From Lysobacter sp. Root916 (GTDB taxonomy: Bacteria; Pseudomonadota; Gammaproteobacteria; Xanthomonadales; Xanthomonadaceae), in the NCBI RefSeq assembly GCF_001429785.1, contig NZ_LMJF01000012.1:252015-316014 (forward strand): DNA of 64,000 nucleotides. The letters are read 5' to 3'. Below, one piece after another: positions 49,107-58,228 of this stretch (position 1 is the stretch's first letter; each line of letters begins with the position of its first letter). Below the pieces are notes generated by a model. It searched no databases. It was not told the DNA's origin and saw only the letters and a list, made by a program, of their open reading frames with translations. Made by a program: the position numbers and the translations under genes.

Positions 49107-50438
49107 ATGAGCCACGCCAGCCTGCCTGACGCCACGCCGTCCAAGGGCATCCCCCTGCACATCAAGGTGTTGATCGGTTTCGTCCTGGGCGCCGTGATCG
49201 GCCTGGTCGCGCACTTCGTCGCGCCGGGCTCGCCGTTGGTGTTGGGACTGGTCGCTTACGTTGCGCAGCCGATCGGCCAGATCTTCCTGGCGCTGCTGTT
49301 CATGCTGGTGTTGCCGCTGATGTTCTCGGCGCTGGTGCTGGGCGTGGCCGAACTGGGCGACGTCGCCAGCCTCGGCCGGCTCGGCTGGCGCACCTTGCTC
49401 TACACCGCGGTGGTGACCCTGATCGCGGTGGCGATCGGCTTGCTGATGGTGAATCTGATCGGACCCGGCCACGGCCTGGACCGCGCCATGCTCGACCAGG
49501 CCATGGCCCAGGGCGCGCAAAAGGCCGGCGAGATCGCCGCCACCGGTCAGCAGATGGATTTCATGAAGCTGCTGCTGGGCATCGTGCCCAAGAACGTGGT
49601 CGCCGCCGCGGTCGACGACAAGCAGAAGCTGGGCGTGATGTTCTTCGCCCTGATGATCGGCATCGGCCTGGTGATGACGCCGACGCCGGCCACCAAGGCC
49701 TTCAAGACCGCGCTGCAGGGCCTGTTCGAGATCTGCATGCGCTTGATCGGCATGATCATCAAGCTGGCGCCGTACGCGGTGGCCTGCCTGATGTTCGCCC
49801 TGTGCGCGCAGTTCGGCTGGGAGCTGCTGCTGGTGCTGGGCAAGTTCGCCCTGACCGTGATCCTGGCGATCGCGGTGCACATGTTCATCGTGCTGCCGCT
49901 GTGGGTGAAGTTCGCCGGTGGCATGAGCCCGCGCGCGTTCTTCCGCGGCAGCGAGGAAGCTCTGCTGACCGCGTTCGCGACCGCGTCCTCGACCGGCACC
50001 CTGCCGATCACCCTGCGCGTGGCCGAGCAGAACCTGCACCTGCCGCGCAAGGTCTCGCGCTTCGTGCTGACCGTGGGCGCCTCGGCCAATCACCACGGCA
50101 CCGCGCTGTTCGAGGGCATCACGGTGCTGTTCCTGGCCCAGGCCTTCCAGATCGAGCTGACCCTGGTCCACCAGATCATGGTGCTGGGCCTGTGCCTGCT
50201 CGGCGGCATCGGCACCGCCGGCGTCCCGGCCGGCTCGCTGCCGGTGATCGCGATGATCTGCGGCGTGCTCGGCATCCCGCCCGAGGGCGTGGGCATCATC
50301 CTCGGCGTCGACCGCTTCCTCGACATGTGCCGCACCGCCCTCAACGTCACCGGCGATCTGGCGACCGCGGTGGTGGTGGCCAATCGCAGCGGCGAACTCG
50401 CCGACGAGGCGCCGGAAGCGCCCGAAACCGTCGCCTGA
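49107..50438 (+). CDS. Dicarboxylate/amino acid:cation symporter (DAACS family)
   Basis: A 443-residue inner-membrane transporter. Family marks include helical segments such as [43 protein letters not shown], the serine-rich hairpin region [14 protein letters not shown], the helix motif [16 protein letters not shown] (the place of the usual NMDGTA substrate/cation motif), and [13 protein letters not shown]...[18 protein letters not shown]. The N-H-H-G variant of the NMDG motif is unusual and may change ion or substrate preference. C4-dicarboxylates, glutamate or aspartate are the family substrates. It stands alone between the Bat operon and transketolase, with a terminator after it. Confidence 0.93.
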   Translation: MSHASLPDATPSKGIPLHIKVLIGFVLGAVIGLVAHFVAPGSPLVLGLVAYVAQPIGQIFLALLFMLVLPLMFSALVLGVAELGDVASLGRLGWRTLLYTAVVTLIAVAIGLLMVNLIGPGHGLDRAMLDQAMAQGAQKAGEIAATGQQMDFMKLLLGIVPKNVVAAAVDDKQKLGVMFFALMIGIGLVMTPTPATKAFKTALQGLFEICMRLIGMIIKLAPYAVACLMFALCAQFGWELLLVLGKFALTVILAIAVHMFIVLPLWVKFAGGMSPRAFFRGSEEALLTAFATASSTGTLPITLRVAEQNLHLPRKVSRFVLTVGASANHHGTALFEGITVLFLAQAFQIELTLVHQIMVLGLCLLGGIGTAGVPAGSLPVIAMICGVLGIPPEGVGIILGVDRFLDMCRTALNVTGDLATAVVVANRSGELADEAPEAPETVA

Positions 50439-50477
50439 GCCCGGCGCCGCCGTCCGGCGGCGTCCAGCCAGGATGCG

Positions 50478-50508
50478 CAAAGCCCGCTACGGCGGGCTTT
50501 GCCGTTTT
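50478..50508 (+). terminator. Terminator after the symporter gene
   Basis: CAAAGCCCGC (50478-50487), loop TACG, GCGGGCTTTG (50492-50501), then CCGTTTT. A perfect 10-base stem. Confidence 0.88.
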
Positions 50509-50635
50509 CGGGCCCGGCCCGCGCCGATCCGGCGCGACAGGGCGGCGCGCGGATGGGACAATGGCCGGTCCGCCCGGCTGGTCCAGCCGCTCGCGCGGGC
50601 GCCTCCCGCCTCCAGAAGACCCCGTGCCCGACGCC

Positions 50636-52636
50636 ATGACGACGCCCAGCCGCCGCGACCTCGCCAACGCCATCCGATTCCTCGCCATCGACGCGGTGCA
50701 GGCCGCCAACTCCGGTCATCCGGGCATGCCGATGGGCATGGCCGACATCGCCGAAGTGCTCTGGAACGATTACCTCAACCACAACCCGAACAATCCGAAG
50801 TGGTTCAACCGCGACCGCTTCATCCTCTCCAACGGCCACGGTTCGATGCTGCAGTACGCGCTGCTGCACCTGGCCGGCTACGACCTGTCGATCGAAGAGC
50901 TCAAGCGCTTCCGTCAGCTCGAGTCCAAGACCCCGGGCCACCCCGAGAACTTCATGACCCCGGGCGTGGAAACCACCACCGGCCCGCTCGGCCAAGGCTT
51001 CGCCAACGCCGTCGGCATGGCGTTGGCCGAGAAGCTGCTCGCACAGCGCTTCAACCGTCCCGAGCTGGCCGTGGTCGATCACCGCACCTGGGTGTTCATG
51101 GGCGACGGCTGCCTGATGGAAGGCATCTCGCACGAGGCCGCGTCGCTGGCCGGCACCTGGGGCCTGGGCAAGCTGGTCGCGTTCTGGGACGACAACAAGA
51201 TCTCGATCGACGGCAACACCGACGGCTGGTTCACCGACGACACCCCGGCCCGCTTCGAGGCCTACGGCTGGCGCGTGATCCGCAACGTCGACGGCCACGA
51301 TCCGGTCGAGATCAAGACCGCCATCGACACCGCGATGGCCAAGACCGACAAGCCGACCCTGATCTGCTGCCGCACCACCATCGGTTTCGGTTCGCCGGCC
51401 AAGGCGGGCAAGGAGTCCTCGCATGGCGCGCCGCTGGGCAAGGACGAAGTGGTCGCCACCCGCGAGGCCCTGCACTGGCCGCATCCGGCGTTCGAGATTC
51501 CCGAGCCGATCTACGACGGCTGGCGCGCGCGCAGCACCGGCCAGGTACGCGAGGACCAGTGGAACCGTCTGTTCGACGCCTACGCCGCGCAGTACCCGAA
51601 CGAGTCGGCCGAGCTGGTACGCCGCTCGCACGCCGAACTGCCGCAGACCTTCGCCGCCGATGCCGACGCCTACATCGCCAAGCTGCAGGCCGACGGCCAG
51701 ACCATCGCCTCGCGCAAGGCCTCGCAGATGGCGATCGAGACCTTCGCGCCGCTGCTGCCGGAACTGATCGGCGGCTCGGCCGACCTCGCCCACTCCAACC
51801 TGACCTTGTGGAAGGGCAGCAAGTCGGTCGCCAGCGACGATCCGAACGCCAACTACATCTACTTCGGCGTGCGCGAGTTCGCGATGACCGCGATCAGCAA
51901 CGGCCTCAGCCTGCACGGCGGTTTCATTCCCTACGACGCCACCTTCCTGGTGTTCAGCGACTACGCGCGCAACGCCGTGCGCATGAGCGCGCTGATGGGC
52001 GCGCACGCGATCCACGTCTACACCCACGATTCGATCGGCCTGGGCGAGGACGGCCCCACCCATCAGCCGATCGAGCATCTGGCCAGCCTGCGCTACATCC
52101 CGCACAACGACGTCTGGCGTCCCTGCGACGCGGTCGAATCGGCGACCTCCTGGCGCGCCGCCATCGAGCGCAAGGACGGCCCGAGCTGCCTGATCTTCTC
52201 GCGCCAGAACCTCACCCATCAGCCGCGCAGCGACGAACAGCTCAAGCAAATCGCGCGCGGCGGCTACGTGCTGCGCGACAGCGAGGGCGCGCCCGAGCTG
52301 ATCCTGATCGCCACCGGTTCCGAGGTCGGCCTGGCCACCCAGGCCGCCGACGCGCTGAGCGCCGAAGGCACCAAGGTGCGCGTGGTGTCGATGCCGTCCA
52401 GCGACGTGTTCGATCGCCAGGACGCCGCCTACCGCGAATCCGTGCTGCCCAACGCGGTGCGCAAGCGCGTGGCGATCGAAGCCGGCGTGAGCGATTTCTG
52501 GCGTAAGTACGTCGGCCTGGACGGCGCCGTGATCGGCATCGACAGCTTCGGCGCGTCGGCGCCGGCCGAGGCGCTGTTCCCGCACTTCGGCTTCACGGTC
52601 GAGCGCGTGGTCGCGGCGGCGAAGGCGCTGGTCTGA
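50636..52636 (+). CDS. tkt: Transketolase
   Basis: A 666-residue thiamine-diphosphate enzyme of the pentose phosphate pathway. N-terminal [37 protein letters not shown], the [21 protein letters not shown] segment, the TPP/Mg motif [32 protein letters not shown], and C-terminal [21 protein letters not shown] are standard. ATG 50636 was chosen; a GTG at 50624 would add four residues (MPDA). Length fits E. coli TktA (663). It is followed by an 11-base inverted repeat at 52684-52706. Sugar phosphates made by the glycan locus could enter here, though the gene is a housekeeping one. Confidence 0.98.
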   Translation: MTTPSRRDLANAIRFLAIDAVQAANSGHPGMPMGMADIAEVLWNDYLNHNPNNPKWFNRDRFILSNGHGSMLQYALLHLAGYDLSIEELKRFRQLESKTPGHPENFMTPGVETTTGPLGQGFANAVGMALAEKLLAQRFNRPELAVVDHRTWVFMGDGCLMEGISHEAASLAGTWGLGKLVAFWDDNKISIDGNTDGWFTDDTPARFEAYGWRVIRNVDGHDPVEIKTAIDTAMAKTDKPTLICCRTTIGFGSPAKAGKESSHGAPLGKDEVVATREALHWPHPAFEIPEPIYDGWRARSTGQVREDQWNRLFDAYAAQYPNESAELVRRSHAELPQTFAADADAYIAKLQADGQTIASRKASQMAIETFAPLLPELIGGSADLAHSNLTLWKGSKSVASDDPNANYIYFGVREFAMTAISNGLSLHGGFIPYDATFLVFSDYARNAVRMSALMGAHAIHVYTHDSIGLGEDGPTHQPIEHLASLRYIPHNDVWRPCDAVESATSWRAAIERKDGPSCLIFSRQNLTHQPRSDEQLKQIARGGYVLRDSEGAPELILIATGSEVGLATQAADALSAEGTKVRVVSMPSSDVFDRQDAAYRESVLPNAVRKRVAIEAGVSDFWRKYVGLDGAVIGIDSFGASAPAEALFPHFGFTVERVVAAAKALV

Positions 52637-52683
52637 GCCCAGGGGCCGCGCCGATGAGGCCGCCGGCACCGAAACTGTCGAAC

Positions 52684-52706
52684 GCGGCTCGCGCAGCGCG
52701 AGCCGC
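52684..52706. repeat. Hairpin downstream of tkt
   Basis: GCGGCTCGCGC (52684-52694) and GCGCGAGCCGC (52696-52706) are perfect reverse complements around one base. It may act as a 3' end hairpin for tkt, without a T-run. Confidence 0.5.
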
Positions 52707-52736
52707 GCGAGCCGCCGCCGCGCAAGGGCGCGACGG

Positions 52737-54914
52737 TTGATCGTCGCGCCGGCCCGTAGACGGTGCTCGCCGCCCGCGCGGCGTCGGCCTCTCGCGCTGG
52801 CCGCGGCTTGCGCCGCGCTGTTCCTGATCGTGATCGGCGGCGCGTCCGCCGCGCCGCCGCGGGTGCTGTGCGATGCCGCGCCGACGCCGCGTCCGCTGCC
52901 GGATCCGGCCACCTGCCCACGCCGGCTCGGCCTGCCCGCCACCGCGGCGGCGCCGACCGCGGCATCCACCGCCGAAGCCTTGCTCGCGCAGGCGCGCGAG
53001 CGCATCGGCGGCGGGCGTTTCGATGAGGCCGGGCAGGCCCTGGATTGCGCGGAGGCGACCCTGGGCCGCGATGCCGACTGGTCCTTGCACTACGAACTGG
53101 TGCGCCAGCGCGGCATCCTCGCGTATCGGCGCGAACTGATTCCCGAAGCCCTGAGCCGTTTCGAATGCGCGCTCAAACTCTCGACCGCGCACGAGGATCG
53201 TGACGCGATCGCGCGCGATCTCAAGAACGTCGGCAGCGCGCTGCGCCGGCTCGGCGATTTCCGCGGCGCCCTGCGCACGCTCACCGCCAGCCTGCGGATG
53301 CAACGCGCCCAGGGCGAAGTCGGCGGCGCGGTGCTCAACAACATCGCCGACGTCTACCGCGAGCTCGACGATTCCGACGAGGCGACCCGGCATTACCGCG
53401 AGGCGCTGGTCGCGTTCCGCGCCCAGAACAACCGCGTCGAAGCCGGCCACGTGCTGGAAAGCCTGAGCGAGCTCAGCCTGGACCGCGGCGACGCGGCGCA
53501 GGCGCAGCGCTGGCTGCAGGAGGCCTTGCAGACCTACCGCGAAGCCGGCAACCGCGCCTACGAGTTGCGCGTCTACGCCGGCCTGATGCGCACCGCCTTG
53601 TCGCGCGCCGACCTCGCCCAGGCGCGGCAGTGGCGCCAGGCCGCGTTCGCGATCGCGAGCGAGCACAAGCTCGGTCTGCCGGCCAGCCTGCAATTGCAGA
53701 TCGCGCGCAGCGAACGCCTGGAAGGGCGCGCCGATGCGGCCGCCGAACGCCTGCGCGCGGCGATCGCGGCGCTGCCGGAAGGCGGCGTGGAACGCATCGC
53801 GCTGCTCGAGGAACTGTCGCTGGCGCAGGAGGCCGCGGGCGACCGCGCCGCCGCGATCGCGACCCTGCGCGGCGCCCACGAACAGGAACGCATGCTCAGC
53901 CGCGCGCAACAGGATCGCCAACTGGGCTGGCTGCGCACGCGTTTCGAAACCGCCGAACGCGACCGCACCATCGCCGGGCTGGAGAGCGAGAACCGCTTGC
54001 GCCGCGGCGAGCTGCGCCAGCGCACCTTGCTGCTATGGCTGACCCTGGCGGCGAGCTTGGCCGCGGCGCTGGCGGTGGGCCTGCTGTGGATGCGCCGGCG
54101 TCAGCGCGCGCGCCTGCTCGACGCCGAGCGCGAGGTGCGGGAAGAGGAGGCGCTGGCGCGTTACCGGCGCGAGACCGAGGCTCTGGCCGAAGACCGCAGC
54201 CTGCTGCAGGCCCTGCTGGACAGCCGCCAGGACGCGGTCTGCCTGATCGACGCCGAGGGCCAGGTGCTGGCCGCCAATCGCGCCGCCTGCGAACTGCTCG
54301 ATGCCGACGCCGCCTCGCCGGTGGGCCAGGCCCTGGGCGACTACCTCGGCGAGGCCGATCGCGAAGCGTGGGCCGCGGCGCTGGAGGGCATGGAGGACGC
54401 CAGCGAACAGACCCTGGCCTGCGCGCGTCGCGATGGCGCGATCCGCCTGCAGGCGCGGCTCACGCCCTGGCTGCGCGGCGACGGTCTGATCGTGCTGGGA
54501 CTCCGCGAGGACGTCGCCGGCGCGGTCGCGATGACGGGCTTGTCCGAAGCGACGGCCAACAGCGACGACTCCGCCCACGACGCGCACCTGCGCGAGGACT
54601 TCCGGCGCGCCCTGGTCGAACTGATGCTGGCGGTGGTCGAGAGCTGGGAGCGCAGCACCGGCAGCAGCCGATTGGAGCTGGCCGAACGCAGCCGCATCTG
54701 GCGGGTGACCGTCGACGACGGCCGTCTGCGGGTGCGGGCGATGGAGCGATATCTCAGCCTGGCGCGGCTGCCGCGGCGACCGCGTTGGCGCGACGTGCTG
54801 CGCTCGGCCTACTACGTGCTCAGCCACTGCACGATGACGGCCCAGGAGCGCGAGGACCTGCAGCGCCGGGTCGACGCGGCGCTGGCCTATACCCGGCGCC
54901 GCGCGCTGGTCTGA
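52737..54914 (+). CDS. TPR and PAS domain membrane signalling protein
   Basis: A 725-residue protein with no catalytic domain I can recognise. TTG start; a probable signal or membrane segment (LALAAACAALFLIVIGGASA, residues about 20-38); then TPR-type helical repeats (residues about 75-390, e.g. VLNNIADVYRELDDSDEATRHYREALVAF). A coiled coil leads to a membrane helix near 430-452, a second coiled coil (about 455-495), and a PAS-like domain (LLDSRQDAVCLIDAEGQVLAANRAACELL, about 495-590). A terminal helical domain (FRRALVELMLAVVESWERSTGSSRLELAERSRIW, about 620-700) follows, like effector domains seen in Xanthomonadaceae TPR sensors. It probably senses a periplasmic cue with the TPR part. Partner and output are unknown. 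Confidence 0.75.
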   Translation: MIVAPARRRCSPPARRRPLALAAACAALFLIVIGGASAAPPRVLCDAAPTPRPLPDPATCPRRLGLPATAAAPTAASTAEALLAQARERIGGGRFDEAGQALDCAEATLGRDADWSLHYELVRQRGILAYRRELIPEALSRFECALKLSTAHEDRDAIARDLKNVGSALRRLGDFRGALRTLTASLRMQRAQGEVGGAVLNNIADVYRELDDSDEATRHYREALVAFRAQNNRVEAGHVLESLSELSLDRGDAAQAQRWLQEALQTYREAGNRAYELRVYAGLMRTALSRADLAQARQWRQAAFAIASEHKLGLPASLQLQIARSERLEGRADAAAERLRAAIAALPEGGVERIALLEELSLAQEAAGDRAAAIATLRGAHEQERMLSRAQQDRQLGWLRTRFETAERDRTIAGLESENRLRRGELRQRTLLLWLTLAASLAAALAVGLLWMRRRQRARLLDAEREVREEEALARYRRETEALAEDRSLLQALLDSRQDAVCLIDAEGQVLAANRAACELLDADAASPVGQALGDYLGEADREAWAAALEGMEDASEQTLACARRDGAIRLQARLTPWLRGDGLIVLGLREDVAGAVAMTGLSEATANSDDSAHDAHLREDFRRALVELMLAVVESWERSTGSSRLELAERSRIWRVTVDDGRLRVRAMERYLSLARLPRRPRWRDVLRSAYYVLSHCTMTAQEREDLQRRVDAALAYTRRRALV

Positions 54915-54923
54915 GGCGCGGCC

Positions 54924-55400
54924 TCAGCGATCGGGCAACAGCGGTGCAGCCTCGACCCGGTTGTCGACGCAGACCACGCATACGCCCTGCAGGTTGCCGT
55001 CCTTGAAACGGTAGAGGTCGTGGTGGTCGCCGTTGTCGGGGCTGAAATCGACGGGCCCCTGCACGAACGGCACCGCCTGCGCCGCGGGGTCGGTCGATTT
55101 GACGCCCAGCGCCGAGCACTGGTCGTGCGCCGCCTCGTTGGCCCAATACCACTCGTCGACGATGCCGCAGGTCTTTTCCGGCACGCAGTAGGTCGCGCCG
55201 GCCGTGCCCAGCAGCGGCGCGTGCTCGGTGCGGTACTGCGACAACGCCGCCGGCGTGATGCTGAAGGTGCTGACGATCTGGGGTGCGGTGTTCGGGTCCA
55301 GGCACCACTTCTTGTTCTTGGCCAGAGGGTCGTGGGCGTGGGCGCCGGTGGCGAACAGCAGGCTGAGGCTGAGCAGGCAGAGCAGGCGATGGCGCGTCAT
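54924..55400 (-). CDS. Small secreted Cys-containing protein of unknown function
   Basis: A 158-residue exported protein: signal peptide MTRHRLLCLLSLSLLFATGAHA, mature part starting HDPLAKNKKWCLDPNTAPQIVSTFSITP. Six cysteines in the mature part (including YCVPEKTC and VCVVCVD) suggest disulfides; the CVVC pair resembles a redox or metal motif but stands alone. It is encoded convergently to the TPR/PAS gene, whose stop lies 9 bases away. I do not recognise a family. Codon use matches its neighbours. Confidence 0.7.
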   Translation of the reverse strand: MTRHRLLCLLSLSLLFATGAHAHDPLAKNKKWCLDPNTAPQIVSTFSITPAALSQYRTEHAPLLGTAGATYCVPEKTCGIVDEWYWANEAAHDQCSALGVKSTDPAAQAVPFVQGPVDFSPDNGDHHDLYRFKDGNLQGVCVVCVDNRVEAAPLLPDR

Positions 55401-55703
55401 GGCTCGGTCACGGTAGGTGGATGGCCCGCTCAGTGTAGGCGCCGGCGCGGTCGCGGCTCCAACGGTTTCGGGGGCACAAACGGGGTACGAATCCGCGCCA
55501 AGCGATTGATTCTTCGAAGCATCGGCGCGATTCGTTCCCGCCGCGGTCCGATTTGGTCCCGTGCGCGCACTGGCCGCCGGGCGGCGCCGCTCCTAGCGTG
55601 ATCGGACCCGGTCGGCCGTCGATCACGCGATCGCAAGGCCGGCCCCGGGACCCGCAACCGTCCAATACCGCCGTCGCCACGGCGGTCCCACCTGGAGATC
55701 GCT
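55401..55703. other. Intergenic region between divergent small secreted proteins
   Basis: About 300 bases with no supported gene. It should carry promoters for both the minus-strand and plus-strand small secreted proteins. The only clear signal is GGAGATCGCT just before the ATG at 55704; no convincing -35/-10 pair was found in either direction. Confidence 0.45.
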
Positions 55704-56042
55704 ATGAAGCTCAAGCTGTTCAACCTGGCCCTGATGACCACCGTGCTGATCGGCGCCAGCCTCGCCTCCGTTCCCGCCGGCGCCGCCAACGGCGTGCCGG
55801 GCCGGGTCATCCACGACCGCGACGATCCGGTCGGCCCGGCCACCGGCACCTGGCGCGGCAGCTACTACACCCAGTACAGCGTGTGGGGCGACGGCATCGA
55901 ACACATCGGCGAGATCGGCACCACCTTCCGCACCGGGCACGAGGTCTTCGGCAACTCGTACCAGAGCTGCCACAGCGCTCTGATCGCGGAAATGAACGCC
56001 GTCGGCGGCGTGGCCGGCTGGACCGACTGCTCGCAGCTGTAA
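55704..56042 (+). CDS. Small secreted protein of unknown function
   Basis: A 112-residue protein with a clear signal peptide (MKLKLFNLALMTTVLIGASLASVPAGA) and a mature part of about 84 residues rich in Gly, Tyr and Trp (TGTWRGSYYTQYSVWGDGIEHIGEIGTTFRTG). Two cysteines (SCHSALIAEMN and TDCSQL) could form one disulfide. GGAG lies 9 bases before the ATG. I do not recognise the family. It resembles small secreted accessory proteins of Lysobacter only in general character. Confidence 0.7.
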   Translation: MKLKLFNLALMTTVLIGASLASVPAGAANGVPGRVIHDRDDPVGPATGTWRGSYYTQYSVWGDGIEHIGEIGTTFRTGHEVFGNSYQSCHSALIAEMNAVGGVAGWTDCSQL

Positions 56043-56093
56043 TCGTTTTGGGGAGTCGTCTCGGGGGATCGCGCGCCGTCCCCGCGGCCGCGA

Positions 56094-57203
56094 TCAGCCG
56101 GCGGGTCGTTCGCCGCGCACGGTGACGCGTGTCGGCGGCTCGTCGGTCTCGAGGCGGCCCGGATACCTGTCGTACTCGGACATGGGGCTGTCCTGCGCGC
56201 AGCGCGCGTCGGGGAAACCGTAGCGCTGGCGCAGCGCCAGCCCGCATTCGGCCATGGCCTGGAAGGCCTGGCCGACCTGCATGCACTGCTTGTCGAAATC
56301 GCGCCGGAACGCATCGCGGCGGCGCATGAAATCCTCGCCGCATTTGCGCCCGACCCGGATCCGGTCGAGATCGTCCTGGGCCGCGTTGGTGCCGGCCAGG
56401 CCGTACTCCTTGAGCTCGGCCTCGCTGAGGATGCGCAGGTCGCGGTTGGCGACCGTCATCATCTGATCGGCGACCGCGGTGGCCACGCCGTTGCGCTCCA
56501 GATAATCGCGTACCTGGGTGTTGATGGCCTTGAGCTCGGCGCTGAGTTCGGCGCGCGAGGTGGCGGTGGAGCGGTCGCGGATCAGGCGGTGGATGCCGAC
56601 CTTGCCCGAGATCGAACGGGTGTCGCCCGCGGCCAGCACCAGCACGCAGGCGCTGTGGCATTGCGAATCCTCGCGGATCCAGATCGCCCAGCGCGATTCG
56701 GCGATCGAGTCGCCGGCGCGGATCGCTTCCTCGACGTGGCCGCCGGTCGAATCCAGGTCGAGGATGCGGGTGGGGATTTCCATGCGGTCGGCCATCGCCG
56801 CCACGCGCTGGACCAGGGCGGTGAAGCCGGCGCCGATCTTGCCGCGGTAGCGCACCCGCACCATGCCCTGCGGCTGGCAGGCGCGCAGCGCGTCGACCAG
56901 GCTGAAGAACTCCAGCGAGGTCAGCGCTTCGCCGTCGCCGTGCTGGGCGTAGTCGTATTCGCAGCTGATCGAGGCCTCGCCGGAATCCAGCTTGGCCGGC
57001 GGCCAGTAGGTGCCTTTGAGCGCGTCGGCCTTGACCGGCGCCTGGTCGTCGGCGGGGGCCGCGGAGCGGTCGCCGGACTGGTCGCCGATGGTGACCGCCT
57101 CGGCCCGGGCCGTCGCATCGTCGCCGCTCGCCGGCCGCTGGCAGGCCGCGGCCAACAGGCTCAGTGCCAGCAGACCCGACGCGAACAACCACCTCTTCGA
57201 CAT
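56094..57203 (-). CDS. ClpP/crotonase-fold lipoprotein (COG3904-like)
   Basis: A 369-residue lipoprotein (signal ends LLAAACQ). After a low-complexity linker, residues about 120-230 contain a ClpP-like fold: TRILDLDSTGGHVEEAIRAGDSIAESRWAIWI followed by SQCHSACVLVLAAGDTRSISGKVGIHRL. The Ser in CHSAC and the His in GIHR stand where the ClpP serine and histidine lie, and the Gly-Gly of the oxyanion-like STGGHVEEA is present. The C-terminal part has several Cys (RKCGEDF, QCMQVG, ECGLAL, RCAQDS). Predicted periplasmic serine protease of unknown target. It is convergent with the small secreted protein at 55704. Confidence 0.75.
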   Translation of the reverse strand: MSKRWLFASGLLALSLLAAACQRPASGDDATARAEAVTIGDQSGDRSAAPADDQAPVKADALKGTYWPPAKLDSGEASISCEYDYAQHGDGEALTSLEFFSLVDALRACQPQGMVRVRYRGKIGAGFTALVQRVAAMADRMEIPTRILDLDSTGGHVEEAIRAGDSIAESRWAIWIREDSQCHSACVLVLAAGDTRSISGKVGIHRLIRDRSTATSRAELSAELKAINTQVRDYLERNGVATAVADQMMTVANRDLRILSEAELKEYGLAGTNAAQDDLDRIRVGRKCGEDFMRRRDAFRRDFDKQCMQVGQAFQAMAECGLALRQRYGFPDARCAQDSPMSEYDRYPGRLETDEPPTRVTVRGERPAG

Positions 57204-57338
57204 GCCTTGCTCGTCCTGGTTACGGTTGCGGCCGACGCCCGCGCGCCGGTCGGCACGGGATTGGACCGTGCGGCCGGCGCCGAGTTTCGGCGACCGACCC
57301 GATCATGATCGCGCGCGCCGGATGAACGCGAGCGTGAT

Positions 57339-57367
57339 CCCGGGCGGCGTGGACGGCGCCGCCCGGG
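57339..57367 (-). terminator. Hairpin downstream of the methyltransferase-like gene
   Basis: CCCGGGCGGCG (57339-57349) and CGCCGCCCGGG (57357-57367), a perfect 11-base stem 9 bases beyond the stop of the minus-strand gene. It lacks a T-run, so it may be a transcript-end stabiliser. Confidence 0.55.
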
Positions 57368-57375
57368 CTGTCGCC

Positions 57376-58068
57376 TCAGGCCGACGGAGGCGGCGTGTCG
57401 TAGCGCTTGAAGTAGCGGTGGTGGCGCAGATGGTCGTGCTGCTGGCCGATCCCGAAATAGGCCTTGCCGCCGCGCCGCCCGGGCTGCAGGCAGGGCAGTT
57501 CGTGCTGGGCATCGGGGTTGTTGGTGTAGTAGGCCGGGATCTTGTCGATGAAGCGGCTGAGCATCTGCGGCCCGCACTCGACGCCGTCGTAGCTGTCGAA
57601 GCCGAAGCGCGGATGGCCGATGTTGAAGTCGTCGACGCAGACCACGCCGTTGTCGATCAGCGACAGCTCGCGCTCCAAGGGCCAGGCGTCGTACCAATGC
57701 GCATCCAGGTAATACAGCGGGCAGCGGAACTGGTCGCGGAACTTGGCGATCAGCTCCGGCGAGTCCAGCTTCTCCACGTGCGTATGCGGCATGAAGCCGA
57801 CCCGGCGCTTGACCAGCTCGACATAACGGTCGACCACGTCGCAGGTGACGATGTTGAGGTGCGGGTAGGCGCGCGCGAGGTACTCGGTGGTGTCGCCGAC
57901 GTTGGAGCCGGTCTCGATGATCGCGTCGCACTGATAGCGCTCGATCAGATAGTCGAACTCCAGCGCGGTGGTGATGTCGAAGCCGAACGGCCCGCCGTCG
58001 TCGCTGAGCTCGGCCGCGCCCAGGCGCATGGTGCGGTAGAAATGCTTGTAGACGTTATCCGACGACAT
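57376..58068 (-). CDS. Class I SAM-dependent methyltransferase-like protein
   Basis: A 230-residue cytoplasmic Rossmann-fold protein. IIETGSNVGDTTEYLARAYP (residues about 50-69) is the SAM-binding motif I, followed by IVTCDVVDRYVEL (motif II acidic position), a CPLYYLDAHWYDAWPLERELSLI motif and GVVCVDDFNIG, as in O-methyltransferases of the cephalosporin-hydroxylase/TylF-like group. The C-terminus is His rich (QQHDHLRHHRYFKRYD), possibly metal binding. The gene stands between the ClpP-like lipoprotein and the acetyl-CoA hydrolase gene. Substrate unknown. Confidence 0.7.
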   Translation of the reverse strand: MSSDNVYKHFYRTMRLGAAELSDDGGPFGFDITTALEFDYLIERYQCDAIIETGSNVGDTTEYLARAYPHLNIVTCDVVDRYVELVKRRVGFMPHTHVEKLDSPELIAKFRDQFRCPLYYLDAHWYDAWPLERELSLIDNGVVCVDDFNIGHPRFGFDSYDGVECGPQMLSRFIDKIPAYYTNNPDAQHELPCLQPGRRGGKAYFGIGQQHDHLRHHRYFKRYDTPPPSA

Positions 58069-58228
58069 CCGCGAGGCGCTCCCTGAAACCCGGTCAGTGA
58101 CCGAAGTATATGCGGCGTCCGCCCCCGCTTCCTGTGCGAGCGGCGGCAGCCGCGATCGCGAACCCGACCCGGACCGCGCCCGCCACGACCGGCGCCGGCA
58201 TGCTTTCGCTGCCGCGCCCGGCGATCGC

